A stretch of DNA of 64,000 nt. Origin: Alnus glutinosa (taxonomy: Eukaryota; Streptophyta; Magnoliopsida; Fagales; Betulaceae). The stretch lies in NCBI RefSeq assembly GCF_958979055.1, contig NC_084894.1, positions 4,345,001 to 4,409,000 of the forward strand. The letters are read 5' to 3'. Made by a program: the position numbers and the translations under genes. Below the pieces are notes generated by a model, which saw only the letters and a list, made by a program, of their open reading frames with translations, ran no database searches and was not told the DNA's origin. Of this stretch, positions 49,199 to 60,631 are shown in pieces (the stretch's first letter is position 1; every line of letters starts with the position of its first letter).

Positions 49199-50124
49199 GT
49201 TTGCTCGCTCTTTGTAATGCCAAAGAAAATATATTAGGAGTTAGCACAAATAAATTATATTTACCAAATAAAATGAAATTAATATTAGATTCTAAGTGAT
49301 GATATTTATATTATTGAAATAAAATGGGTTTAAGGTAAAGTAATGGAATTAGAATGATAAATACAATAATGAGTCTTTGGGTAATAAATAGAATGATTAA
49401 ATTTAAAGCTAAGCTAGAAGCATGGAAAGACATTTTAGAATCTAGACATTCATATATTCATAAATTAAAAAAAGAATCTAGACATTCTTACATAAGAAAG
49501 ACTAAGGAATGTATTTTTGGCTACTTTACAAATAGAAAGAAGAAAAATGGGCAAGGTTAGAAAGAGTTATCATTATCAGACATAACATGAGAATGGGAAA
49601 ATTGAAGAAAAGACACTGCTCGCTGAATGAATGACGCGGATGGAAGAAGTGAAGAACTGCTCAATTTAGGGCTAATAGGAATCACAGGGCTAGCAACACT
49701 TCATGGTATTAAACACTCAAAAAACATGCACAGAACTATGGTGTACAAGGATGTAGGGATAAATGAATGTTCCAGATAAAGATACAGAAGGTTAAGATTT
49801 ATAGTTGCTCCACTTGAGGATAATGTGAAGTCAGTTGAAATGGTTTGCCACTTATGCGACTATGTAAAACAATCCCAAGTAATGATATGCTCCAAATTGA
49901 AAACTGAAAGTTAAATGGGGTAGAAGTTGCAGGTGTGAATAGATAGTTTACGATTCAACAAAAAGCCTAACCCAACTTCAAAAATATTACAAAGATGGTT
50001 TTCTGTTCCCAACACCAAATACTAGTGATAAGGTTTTCCAAGAATGATTTGAGACATTTCAGACAACTACTAAAGGAGTAGAGGGAAATTCAGGCATTTA
50101 AAAAACAAATGAAATATTTATTGA

Positions 50125-50297
50125 AATGCTAGATACAATAATTTTATCCAACAAGGCTGACGTGGCACTCCCAACTAACCCTTGGATTAATCATCGTTAA
50201 ATAAAAAATAAAAAATAAAAAAAATCTAATCATTGATTTGGAGTACCACGTCAACATTGTTAGACATTTGTAGGATCGAAATATAGCATCTAGCATT
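50125..50297. mobile_element. Duplicated copy of the intronic MITE
   Basis: Same ends (AATGCTAG and CTAGCATT) and body as 40258-40438, shorter by a small deletion in the left arm. It was carried here by the segmental duplication rather than by transposition. Confidence 0.8.
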
Positions 50298-51630
50298 ACT
50301 CATATTTATTTGAGAATATCAGTATTTCAAGGCCTACATAGGGGTTCAGGGGCAACCAATTCCATCCAAAGTCAAGTTTCACCAACGTTACTTTGTATCA
50401 GATTCTGCCCATTTGGACATTTGAGGATCTAAACAACCTTCTGGTATGTTAGAAAGATTGCTCCAGACACCAGCTAAAATACCATAGAACAAAACAACGA
50501 ATACTACCACGTGCCACACAAGTAAACTACAAGGCTATTGCATCTCAAAACTATAAATTTTGCTTGCTAATTACCATAGCATCCGACAGTTCTACTTCAC
50601 CTACCACCTTCATTCTCTGCAATTTACAGATCTCCAAAGATCACAACAGTCTTTTTCTCCAAAACTATTATTTCTCAATCTCTTGGCCAAAAAAGGACAA
50701 TCTCCTATGTCTCAAGAACCCATGGCAATAGAATCCCAAAAATATCATTTATCATGCTCACTGTTAAATGTCAGCCTTTAAAGTTTGGGCTACTGGCACC
50801 AGAAAGAGGAGGAAGAAGAGAAAAGGAGGAGGGGGAAGGGGGCTCACTTGCTCTTTCAGATCTTGTCATATTTCCTATACCAAATTTTCATCACAAAAGG
50901 TAAAATGCCACTAGGTGTCTCCAAGATCAGTGATGTCAATCAAAGTAAATATTGCACGGATCCAATCCATTAGACTTCTTTATGCTAGTATTTTGGCCAT
51001 CATAAAGACTTAGTTCATGACCCCATTGACTTATAAAGACTTCAAACCTATTACAAATCTCTCGAAAGACATAAAAAATTCGAAACCCAAAACAGCCTTT
51101 CAAAGATCACACTTATGGCCCCATTGTATAGCTAAATCAGAAGAAATGCAATCACTGCAAATCTTTCAAAGTTAACAACCAATATTCCTGAATCAAAACT
51201 TGAACCCTTTTCAGAATGAATACGATTCCGAAAATCATGAACCTATTAAATGCCAAACTTTACAAGAAATCACCTTTCACCCGGATGGATCAGAAAACCT
51301 TTCAAAAAAAAAAAGGATTTTTACTTTTAGAATGACCACATAAAAAAGAGCTGGACCAATGACACCAAACTTAGTCCAGGTGACGAATAATAAAATTGTA
51401 GTCCGACCCTTTTCCATCGGTTTAAACTTGTGGAGATTTATAGAAAGGAAAACAAGCTAAGAATGAAATCCTTCAACCTGAGTAAAACGATCATCAAAAG
51501 TCTTTCTTTCTTGCAAAAAGTTTCTCTATTTTTACACAATAAAAATCACAGGTTTCTTCTTTCCAAAGACATTGTTGTCTGTTGAACCACAACAGCTAGA
51601 AACATAGAAGCAAAAGCTTAAGGTTATAAC

Positions 51631-51825
51631 CTGTTCGGCCAAGTGAGTCCTTGGAATCAAGAGGAACACCGGCGGTGGCTAAGCTAACGACGTTGTCGAG
51701 ATCATTGTATCTAGCAGCCTGTGAAAGGGATAGAGAAACGAGAAGTGCAACACTTTAAGTAGTCCAAATAAGTTGAACCAGAAGTAATGGAAGAGGGGTT
51801 GTCCCTCAAGCAAGGCGTCCGCATG
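51631..51825 (-). pseudogene. Truncated copy of ankyrin gene exons 1-2
   Basis: Exon 2 equivalent at 51718-51631 keeps its length (88 bases) and splice borders. Three G/C to A/T changes at CpG sites replace Asp, Asp and Ala codons with Asn, Asn and Thr. The exon 1 equivalent (about 51825-51797) is cut off before the start codon, where homology with block A ends. The exon 1 donor, GT in the active gene, reads GG here. Exons 3-6 are absent from block B. It is a duplicated fragment with no expected protein product. Confidence 0.9.
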
Positions 51826-52372
51826 TGGACAATTTAGCTTTGTTTTCCTTGGTCAACGAAAATATTTTTTAAAAAAGGCTTAACGCAGGAACAAAATGGG
51901 GCCTTCATTAATAAAAGCAAAAATTACGAAAGGTGTTGGGGTTAGAGATATAAAACTCAATTTGTTTAGTAAAACATTATGGCATCAATAAAATAGTTTA
52001 TTTTTTGAGATGAACAAGAATATTGGGCATTGCACATAAGTCTATAATTCATATGGTATGTAGTTCACGTTTATTAATAAAAGTAAAACATAAAAGATAT
52101 AAATCTTAGTTCGTCATCAGTGATGAAATTAGGCATTTCATCTAATAAAAGTATGACACATCAATCATAATGTGTTTATCTTGAATATGAAAATAGTTAC
52201 TTCTCATTAATATGTTCGTGTGTTTAGAATACACTGAATTAGACTACGTGAATGAGTTGTTATTCTATAAAGTATTGTCAATTGAATAATTTGAACTCAT
52301 GACTTATTATATCATTGAATCTCGATCCTTAAAGAAATGTTAACTTAAATGTGAAGTGTATGTCACTTTGAT

Positions 52373-53032
52373 CAATGACGGAGAGAGGGGGCCTGGAGGG
52401 GGCCATGGCCCCCCTTCAACTCTTAAGAAAAAATTAATAATTAAGGTAAAATAAAAAATAAAAATAAAATTAAAGGTTTTTCGCCTATTGGCTTCAAGCA
52501 ATATTTTTTTTGGCCCCTTGACCCCCTCTCTTTTATCATCTCTTCAACTCGTTTCATCTCATTTGGAACGATAGCTTTATTGTTAAAACTTTTTCCTTTA
52601 ATATTTCACGAGTAGCAACGGACATGCCTAAGAAGGTAACAATGGAAGAAACTTTACAAAGTTGTAGAAGCTTTGTTCAAAGTAAATGAAAAGGGTTTAG
52701 TAAAGCAATACATTGGAAGAAGACAGGTGTGGATTTGAGGAGTCACATGCTTGACGAAGCTCGATTTTCTAAGGATGTGTGGCAAAAATAATTGAGACCT
52801 TTTTTATTTTTCATTTTCTGAATCTTTGGTCAGCGGTTTTCTTTACTTTTTTTCAAAAACTCTTTTCACTTTTGCTTATTGATTTTTAATTTGAAGGGAA
52901 TAATAAAAATATCAAAACTGGTTATGTTTAATTTACTTAAAATTTGTCTTTATATATATACTTTGACCCTTACATACTTAAGAAAAAAAATTATTTGGCC
53001 CCCTCCCATTAAAATGTCTAATTCCGTCCCTG
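52373..53032. mobile_element. hAT-like non-autonomous element, 8-bp target duplication
   Basis: Ends CAATGACGGA and TCCGTCCCTG (CAGGGACGGA reversed), with GGGGGCC-rich subterminal sequence at both sides. Flanked by a perfect 8-bp direct repeat ACTTTGAT at 52365-52372 and 53033-53040. Block A has a single ACTTTGAT at the matching place (45241-45248), so the empty site is preserved. TIR sequence and 8-bp duplication fit the hAT superfamily. Interior non-coding by inspection. Confidence 0.88.
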
Positions 53033-53330
53033 ACTTTGATACATATTGAAGTGAGATATTTGCTTTGCTTTTTCTTTTTTTCTTTTTTAGAAATTATAGA
53101 AATAATAAATATCTCCTTAATATAAATTTATTGGGATTGATTATTCTAAGTCTTGAACCTGAGCATTTTAGTAAGGAGCTACTAAAATAAATATACTCAA
53201 TGAAATGTGATTTCAAGAGTATAAGAATAATTAAAAGATTAAATTGGGGCCTTAATGAATAAAGAAATAGCGAAAATAAAGTGATACTAAATTTAATTTG
53301 ACTTTATTTCACTATGAATATTTTCATGGA

Positions 53331-56300
53331 AACTTACGGGATTTTATGGTCATCCAGACCAAGCTCGTCGTGAAGACTCATGGAAGTTACTGTCGTATTT
53401 ACATAAGGTTTCCCTGCAGCTTTGGCTTTGCATCGGAGATTTTAACGAAGTGATGGACAACTCTGAAAAAGTTGGTGGCAATCCCAGAATTGAACAATAC
53501 CTGGGTAGATTTCGGAATGCGGTTCAAGAGTGTAATTTTGGGGGATTTGGGTTTCATAGGATTGAAGTACACTTGGAGCAATAAAAGGGAGAGGGGGATG
53601 TTTGTGAAGGAACGTTTGGATAAAGGATTGGCTTCGCCAGAATGGGGTGCTCTATTCCCGAATGTTGTGATTGAGGTCGAGGCTTCCACTTGTTATGACC
53701 ATCATCCTCTGTGGATTTGCTTGAACCAGTTATTCCGTCCAGCCCAGAAGATCTTTAGATTTGAAGCCAGCTGGAATGTCACAAAGGACTGTGAAGAAGT
53801 CATTAAACAGGCGTGGCACAAAGAGGCTTTGGATTCGAACCCTCTGGTGGCTGCTAGAAGGAAGCTTCTATCTTGTCAGGAAGCTTTGACCCTCTGGAGT
53901 CGGAATCGCAGGGGGATGGAGCAACGTTCCTTAAAGGGGTTGCAAAAAAGGCTTGCTCTGCTACAACAATTTGAGAACCCGGACAATCTGGAGGCAATAT
54001 CTCAGATTAAAGGGGAGATTAATAAATTGTTGGAAATAGAGGATATTCGTTGGAGACAGAGGGCGAAGAGGAATTGGTATAAACAGGGGGATCGGAACAC
54101 TCAATTCTTCCATGCCTGGGCGAATTAAAGAAGACGGCGAAACCACATTGGATCTATCCTTGATTTGGATGGAAATGTTTGGAATGATCAATAAGACATT
54201 AGGAGAGTGTTTACCTGTTTCTATCAGAACCTTTTCACCTCTTCAGATGCCTCTAAGATGGAGGCTTGCACTTCAACAATACAGTCTCGTGTTCCTTCGA
54301 GTATGAATGATATGCTTATGATGCCTTTCCTCCTGGAAGAAGTGGATCAAGCATTATCACAAATGCATCATTTGAAGTCTCTTGGACTTGATGGATTTGG
54401 TGTGTGCTTCTATCAAAAACATTGGCCTATAGTGGGGCCCGAGGTTAGGAAATCTATCTTAGATTTTTTGAATTTTGATTGTTTTGATGCTGGAATTAAC
54501 GTTACATATATTACTTTGATACCTAAACTGGCTTCAACTTCGTCAATGAGTGAGTTCAGACCAAGTAGTTTATGTAACGTTATTTACAAGTTAATTGCGA
54601 AGGTCCTTGCCAACAGATTAAAACGTGTGCTACCTGCTTTTATATCACCATTCCAGAGTGCCTTTGTTCATGGTCGCCTAATCATTGATAATTAGGGCTG
54701 GCAAAACGGGTACCCGACACGACTCGTGAAGACCCGCGACCCGTTTAAGTTAGACCCAAACACGACTCGTTTACGTTAACGGGTCGGAGCTCCGGACATG
54801 ACACGACACGACCCGTGCAACCTGTTTAGCATAATGGGTCGTTTCCAAGCCCTCAAATCGCAACCCTCTGTCCTCCCTAATCTCCACCGTAAAACTCTCA
54901 GAAATCAACCACATCTAGTGTGAACGAAGATGAGCTCTCTGCTAGATTTGTTGCTCTTAAGGGTTCTCACGAAATTCCTGCAAATCCCAAGTTATCTTCC
55001 TCCGGTGATGATGATGATGCTGCAGGGGATGAAGAAAATGAGTGGAGAAGTTGATTCAGTGGGCCAAGGATGCCGCTCGTCTCAAGCGCTCTCCTTTGTC
55101 TGACGACGACGATGACAGAGCGACATTGGCAGTGATGTTGGCAACGAGCGGAGACCAGAGAGAGAGCATCGAGCGGGAGGAAGAAGAAGAAGAAGAGGGG
55201 GCGGCGCTGAAGTTAGGGTTTTTTTTTTGTTTTTTTTTTTTTTTTTCGGTGTTTTCTCTTCTCTACAGACTCTACCTAGGGCCGTTTGGCCTGTTTCCAC
55301 GTAGCACACACCACACATCGCACGCTGTTCAAAGAAAAAAAAAAAAGATTTGGACGTGCGATCTTATAGCAGGATTGACTATGGAGTGAAGAGTGATGCC
55401 TTTCCTCTTGTCTTGTCATTTCTACTTTTCAGAATGCTTTTTCATTTCCTTGAGCGCAGTGGCATTCATTGAATCATTAATGCGTCATAGGCTAAATGGC
55501 TAACCTCATTTTCTTTTGTTTGGAAAAAAAAAAAAAAAAAAAGAATGTCTTTATATGAGTTTGAATCTTTTTCATTTTCTTGAGCCAAGTGGTGTTCTTT
55601 AATGCTTCTTACATCTTAGGCTAATCACATTTTCTTTTTTTTCTTTTTTTTAAATAATAAAAAAAAAATCATAATTGTGTTTGGCGGGTCACCCGTGGGT
55701 GACCCATGACACGACTCGCCAAGCCTAAATAAACAGGTCATAACGGGTCGACCCGTTTATGACCTAAACCCGTTTAAGGCAAACCCAAACCCGCTAATTT
55801 TGTGTCGTGTTCGTGTCAGATTGTCAAGTCGTGTCAAAATTGCCAGCCCTACTAATAATGTGCTAGTCGCTTACGAAGCCCTTCACACTATGGCTACTCG
55901 GATGAAAGGGAAAAAATGATTTATAGCAATTAAGCTAGATATGAGCAAGGCATATGATAGAAGTTCGTGGAAGTTCGTGGAAGTAATAATGAGGACTACG
56001 AGTTTTACAGAGTGGTGGATTCGCCTTATCATGACTTGTGTTAACACTGTTTCATATTCGGTTTTGGTGAATGGAGTTCCTTATGGCCTAATTCATCCTT
56101 CTAGGGAGCTGCGTCAGGGGGATCCTTTATCTCCATACTTGTTCCTTTTGGTGGCTAAGGGTCTGAGTTCGTTGATTGTAAGGGAGGAGCAAGGAGGAAA
56201 ACTTACAGGTGTTCCTGTTTCTGCTGGGGTGTACGCTTAACTCATTTATTTTTTGTAGATGATAGTCTCTTTTTCTGCAGAGCCAACTTGGAGGAGTGGA

Positions 56301-57274
56301 GTAATCTCCAAAATCTCTTGAAGGTGTATGAGAGCTCATCGGAACAAAAGTTAAATGCTGAGAAGACCTCAATCTTTTTTAGCAACGATACTGGTGATGA
56401 TTTTAAGGCTCTTATACGATCCTTTGCTGGTATTGGAGTTTCTTCTTGTTTTGAAAAGTATTTGGGTCTCCCTGCATTGGTGGGAAGATAAAAAATGAAG
56501 ACTTTTGAGGGGATCCAAAACAGGGTGCGGAAAAAGTTAGAAGGAGAAATTTCTGTCTCAGACGGGAAAGGAAATCTTGATTAAAGCAATGGTTCAAGCT
56601 ATACCCACGTATAGTATGAGCATGTTTCAACTGCCGAAGAAGCTGTGCTCCAATCTCAACTCGATGATGAGTAGATTATAGTGGGGAAAATCAGTGGATA
56701 CCAAAAGCGTGGCATGGATGAGTTGGAGTCAACTGGGGGCTCCAAAGAAGGAAGGCGGTATGGGTTTTCGGGACTTGGAGATTTTCAACCAAGCTTTGTT
56801 AGCCAAGCAAGGTTGGAGAATTTTAAAGTTTCCGGAATCTCTTGTTGCTCGGGTTATGAAAGGAAAATACTTTACCAATGGGGATTTCCTGTCGACTAAA
56901 TTGGGTAGTCGTCCTTCGTATGCTTGGAGGAGTATTTTCCAAGCAAGAGGGGTAGTGGAAGATGGGGTTCTGTGGTGAGTGGGGAATGGGGCGAATGTAC
57001 GAATGTGGAGGATAAGTGGCTCCCGCCTCCTTATTCAACTCCTATTTACTCCCCTCACCAAAGGTTGGATGTGGATGCTAAGGTGGGTGCTTTAATGGAT
57101 CCGGCCACAGGGGAGTGAAATATCCCTTTAAGCTCACGGCTTGGCAAAATTGGCCATTTCCCAAAGACTTGATATTGTTTGGAAGGAGGCTTGTCCTTCT
57201 TTTATTCGTGATGTAATTCTTGCTTAGCAAGTTATTGATGGTCTTTATGAAATGAATTCACTTTCTCAAAAAAG
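53331..57274 (+). mobile_element. 5'-truncated LINE (non-LTR retrotransposon), inactive
   Basis: Flanked by a perfect 16-bp duplication TGAATATTTTCATGGA (53315-53330 and 57275-57290); block A keeps the empty site. The body begins inside the endonuclease domain (TGFYGHPDQARR, WLCIGDFNEVMD). Next come the EN C-terminus (YTWSNKRERGMFVKERLD, YDHHPLWI), RT fingers (SLGLDGFGVCFYQKHW, ITLIPKLA, SAFVHGRLIIDN), RT palm (AIKLDMSKAYDR, RQGDPLSPYLF, FVDD at about 56250) and connection/thumb (GMGFRDLEIFNQALLAKQGW). RNase H is missing or unrecognisable and the 3' end is short (CTCAAAAAAG). Several frameshifts and stops inactivate it. A hAT-like element splits the RT domain. Confidence 0.92.
54693..55851. 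mobile_element. hAT-like element nested in the LINE
   Basis: TIRs TAGGGCTGGCAA and TTGCCAGCCCTA. Subterminal GACACGAC / CCCGTTTA words recur at both ends. Flanking 8-mers TTGATAAT (54685-54692) and CTAATAAT (55852-55859) agree at 6 of 8 positions, both differences being transitions. The LINE protein frame runs LIIDN before and VLVAYEAL after, which is the continuous RT sequence once one 8-mer copy is discounted. Inside, 54927-55115 has protein-like text (DELSARFVALKGS; EKLIQWAKDAARL) split by a frameshift, possibly a captured host gene piece I could not identify. Confidence 0.9.
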
Positions 57275-57440
57275 TGAATATTTTCATGGAGGGATCAAAT
57301 CTAATTACAAGAAGTCAAATGAACTCTTCAAGTTATGTTGATTATTTGTTAAAATTGTAAATAATGTTTAACTAGAAATTGTGTTCTCGGCTTCTTTCGC
57401 TCCATATAATGTGCATGAGTTGCATATCGGGTTCTAACAA

Positions 57441-58729
57441 AAGGAAAAACAAAAAATTGATCTATAAAAAATAAATATGACTATTTTCTTCCACTTCTAG
57501 TTAAATCTTTGTCCATGCAGCAAAATCATTTACTTCCATTTTCGTCAAATATGTCAATTTTTAAAGAGAGGCCTATTTCTTTTGATCTCTCTTCTCATCC
57601 TATTTGACATGAGAAATGATAACAAATTTTCTAACCTCACTTCTTTTCCTTCCATTTCGCTTTATTCAAACAAAGTACAAATTTTATTACTTGATTTATT
57701 CCGTCCACGTCTAAGGGTTTGGTTCCTTTCCAATTCCAAAAGTCAAAAAAGACATATTGGCATACTTGCTTTAAGAATTAGGATCAATCTTGCTTTAAGG
57801 AATTCCAAAGCTCTTACAATTTGGACGTTAATTTGATTGATAATTCGGTGGCGATTAGAAGGTCAAAAGTTAATTCTAAAATCATCTTTGTAATTTTTCA
57901 GCTACTTTTGAATCCCGTACTATAATTAGAATTAACAATTTTTGACACGACATGCAGATTCGACACGAATTACACATGAAATTAGTAAGCTAGTTAGGTT
58001 TAAAGAATCTGACCTATTTAATCAAATAAATCAAATTAAAATTATCGTATACAATTTTAGGGTGCGTTTGGGATTGCGATTTCATAGAAAAAAGTGCGAT
58101 TTTAAACCAAATCGCAGAAATTGAACCGTTTGGAAACTGCGTTTTTAAAAAATTGCGATTTGAAAATGCAGAAAAGTGCTTATTCAAATCGCAAGCAATG
58201 TGGTGCTTTTTTGAAAACGCAATATTTTCAAAAGTTAACCTGCGATTTTAAAGGCTAAACTGTAATTTTACCAAACGTTTAACTGCGTTTTTAAAAATTA
58301 TTTTTTTCAAATCGTATATTTTAAAATCACTATTTTAAAATCGTACGTTTTTAAATTACAAATTCAGACATTACCAGTACTTCGTCACGAATCTCACGAT
58401 GGATCACTAATTTGTAGGTATAGTTTGTTTTGGTGGCCGGGTCCATGTCGCCAACTTTTTTTTTTTTTTATTTATTATTTTTTTTATAGATCATGTCGCC
58501 AACTTTGGCAACAATGGGACACGCGCTTGTCGTTACGTAGACGTCACTGTAACACTGTATACCAATTCAACCAAGTTTGGAACCAAGCAAAAAGTAAAAA
58601 CAAGGATGTCGAGCCACAACCCACGTGTCAAACACAAAGCAAATCTAATCTGTCATTCCCATTAAATAATAGAATAACGTGTTTGCATAGAGCTGGGTTT
58701 GTAGTCTTTCACACGATCACGATCAATTT

Positions 58730-58767
<38 letters not shown>

Positions 58768-59817
58768 GTAATTGAAGCAAAGTTAAGAGACACAAAAATT
58801 GACAACAACCGTTCACGATCACTTAAAATGTGATGAAATACGATATAAAACTCATTATTTTCATAATTTTAATAATAAAAAAATATAATTTGAATGGCAC
58901 ATGTAAAAGAGGTGTTTGACTCACAGTATTAATGAATTATTAATTTTGACGGTAAAATGATAGAGAAATTTATTTAAAAATTGCTGTCGGATTAAAGTGA
59001 TAGAGTAATGCTGAAAGAAATTGAAGACTTATGTCTTTCTTGTATCATTTCATAATTGAAGGAGCTTTTAAAATTGTCATAAATCAAAATTAAATAGTAA
59101 TTTATCACAAATTTAATTATAATTTTAAAAGTTACATAAATTTTAAAAATACACAACAAAAAAAAAAATATGAGTTTTCATTTTAATATACTTTTAGATA
59201 TATAATTTGTAAAGGTTTTAAGTCGGCGCCATCTATCAACATATTTTTTTTTTGGGAGTCGTCAATCAACATGAATTAAAGGGATAAAGATCCTCTTCAA
59301 TTCAAATGGAAGGGATCCGGTTAGTATTATTTGAGGGATAAAATTGTCCATAAAATGTTAGTTGCTCCGATAAATATAACAACAGCAACGTTTAAACTTG
59401 TTAAAAAAAAAAAATAGTGTTTAAACAGACCGTGTTAGCCTTTTTAATTTCACCTTCTTCTTTTTTTGTTTGTTTGCTAAAATGCTCAAAATGTCTCCAT
59501 TTTTTTTTTTAAAAAAAAAAAAATCAAAGTAAAATCCAAAAGAAAAATAAAAATAAAAATAAAAATTCTGGTGGTGAGTCCATCCAAACCCACAGCCAAA
59601 CCAAGGATGAGTCCAAGACATTTTTGATATATATTTTTTTAAAATAAAAAAGGAGTATTTTAACATTAAAAAAAAGGGTGAAATTTAGAAGGGTTAAAAC
59701 ATGAAATACCGATATTACACTTCTAAATTATGATTATAAAACTGTTTATATTTTGAAATTGTGTCCGTAAAATTTCCCCTATTTAAAAGTCAAATACGAC
59801 TTAAAAAAAAAAAAAAA
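57441..59817. other. Intergenic DNA, no gene seen
   Basis: AT-rich sequence with long T and A runs (58452-58462, 58727-58749, 59405-59414, 59501-59522). A stretch at about 57935-58050 weakly resembles 46990-47080 beyond the main duplication edge. No coding region supported. Confidence 0.5.
58060..58350. mobile_element. hAT-type MITE remnant
   Basis: Starts GGGTGCGTTTGGGATTGCGA, a common plant hAT-MITE end, and is dense in AAATCGCA / TGCGATTT words in both orientations. The right terminus is not recognisable. Confidence 0.4.
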
Positions 59818-60631
59818 CAATTTAGTCCCCTAAATTACCACCCGTTTTGCGTATAGTACTCCGAATTACCAACGCTTGGACTTTGGCCCCCAAAATTATC
59901 AAAACGTTTGAAAAATGCCTATTTTGACAAAATATGCTCATAATACCCAAACCACGTGTTATTTTTCAATTTAAAAATAATAAAATTAATTTTTTTTTTA
60001 AAAACTTTTTTTTTTTAAAGAAACAAAAAGAAAGGAAGTGTTTAGGGGTGGCTGCCACCTTGAGGAGGGGGTGGCCCGAAAGCCACCCCTAGGGGCTTCC
60101 AGAAATTGAACTACCAAATGAAGCTTTACTCAGTGCCGCACGTCAGCAAATTGTCGTGCTCGTTAGAGAAGGTGAGTCCCAACTAGATAAGCTTGAGCAC
60201 GACCACGGTGCCCTTTAGGGTTTGGTAGTGGTACTCGTGGCTGAATTTGAAGTTTCCAATGGGTCATAGGATGATCCTCGGGAACTCTGTGTCCATCGCC
60301 ACGTAAGGGAAGTCGTTGATGATGTCTCAGATCAACGCGAACTTTGATTCTAGATTCTCGGCCCACACCTCTCGGATATGGATCATGTCTTCTTTTGATA
60401 GCAGCGACATTCCTCTTCAGATGAAAACCTAAAATTCTTTGATTGAACCTACCGACACCCTGCGGTGGCCACCCCTAACACCCATTTTGACATGTGGCAC
60501 AGATATTATGAGCATACTTTGTTAAAATTGGCATTTTTTTAAAAGTAATGGTAGTTTGGGGGCAATAATCTAAGCGTTGGTAGAGTTTAGAGGCAATCCG
60601 TAAAATAACTTGTAGTTTGAAGGTTAAATTG
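59818..60631. mobile_element. Pack-MULE-like TIR element carrying a gene fragment
   Basis: Terminal arms of about 140 bases pair in opposite orientation. The left arm starts CAATTTAGTCCCCTAAATTA and contains ACCAACGCTTGGACTTTGGC, CCCCCAAA and TATGCTCATAATA. The right arm ends TTAAATTG and holds the reverse of the same words. The core has GGTGGC-rich spacers flanking about 310 bases of CAF1 deadenylase sequence in antisense orientation. Long TIRs with captured host exon sequence are the definition of Pack-MULE-type elements. Mutator identity is inferred; the 9-bp duplication was not resolved. Confidence 0.8.
60098..60410 (-). pseudogene. Captured CAF1 (CCR4-associated factor 1) fragment
   Basis: Minus-strand frame starting with ATG at 60410. 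It reads like the N-terminal third of a plant CAF1 poly(A) ribonuclease: MSLLSKEDMIHIREVWAENL, DFPYVAMDTEFP (with the DEDD-type Asp-x-Glu), PIGNFKFSHEYHYQTLKG, LGLTFSNEHDNLLTCGT. Five in-frame stops break it. Their positions fit CGA to TGA and CAG to TAG changes at conserved Arg and Gln sites, plus one TAA at a usual Lys. No intron interrupts it, as expected since many plant CAF1 genes lack introns. It has no second half and lies inside a TIR element, so it is a captured, decayed piece. Confidence 0.88.

Larger units (their letters stand above)
49395..57440 (+). repeat. Segmental duplication, block B
   Basis: Direct-orientation copy of block A. It starts at TTAAATTTAAAGCTAAGC about 200 bases upstream of the DAO ATG. 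It matches A through 51825, again from about 52205 to 53330 (with a 660-bp hAT-like insertion), and from 57291 to about 57440 after a LINE insertion. B lacks the stretch equivalent to 41502-42377. B also joins ...AACTCTT directly to CAAGTTATG, where A has 1.2 kb between two CTCTT words. Most of the left part differs from A at only a few positions per line. Confidence 0.9.

Noticed and set aside
55042-55389. 115-codon open frame with Asp and Glu runs
   Set aside because: Lies inside the nested hAT-like element, with low-complexity tails; at most a captured fragment, not a gene.
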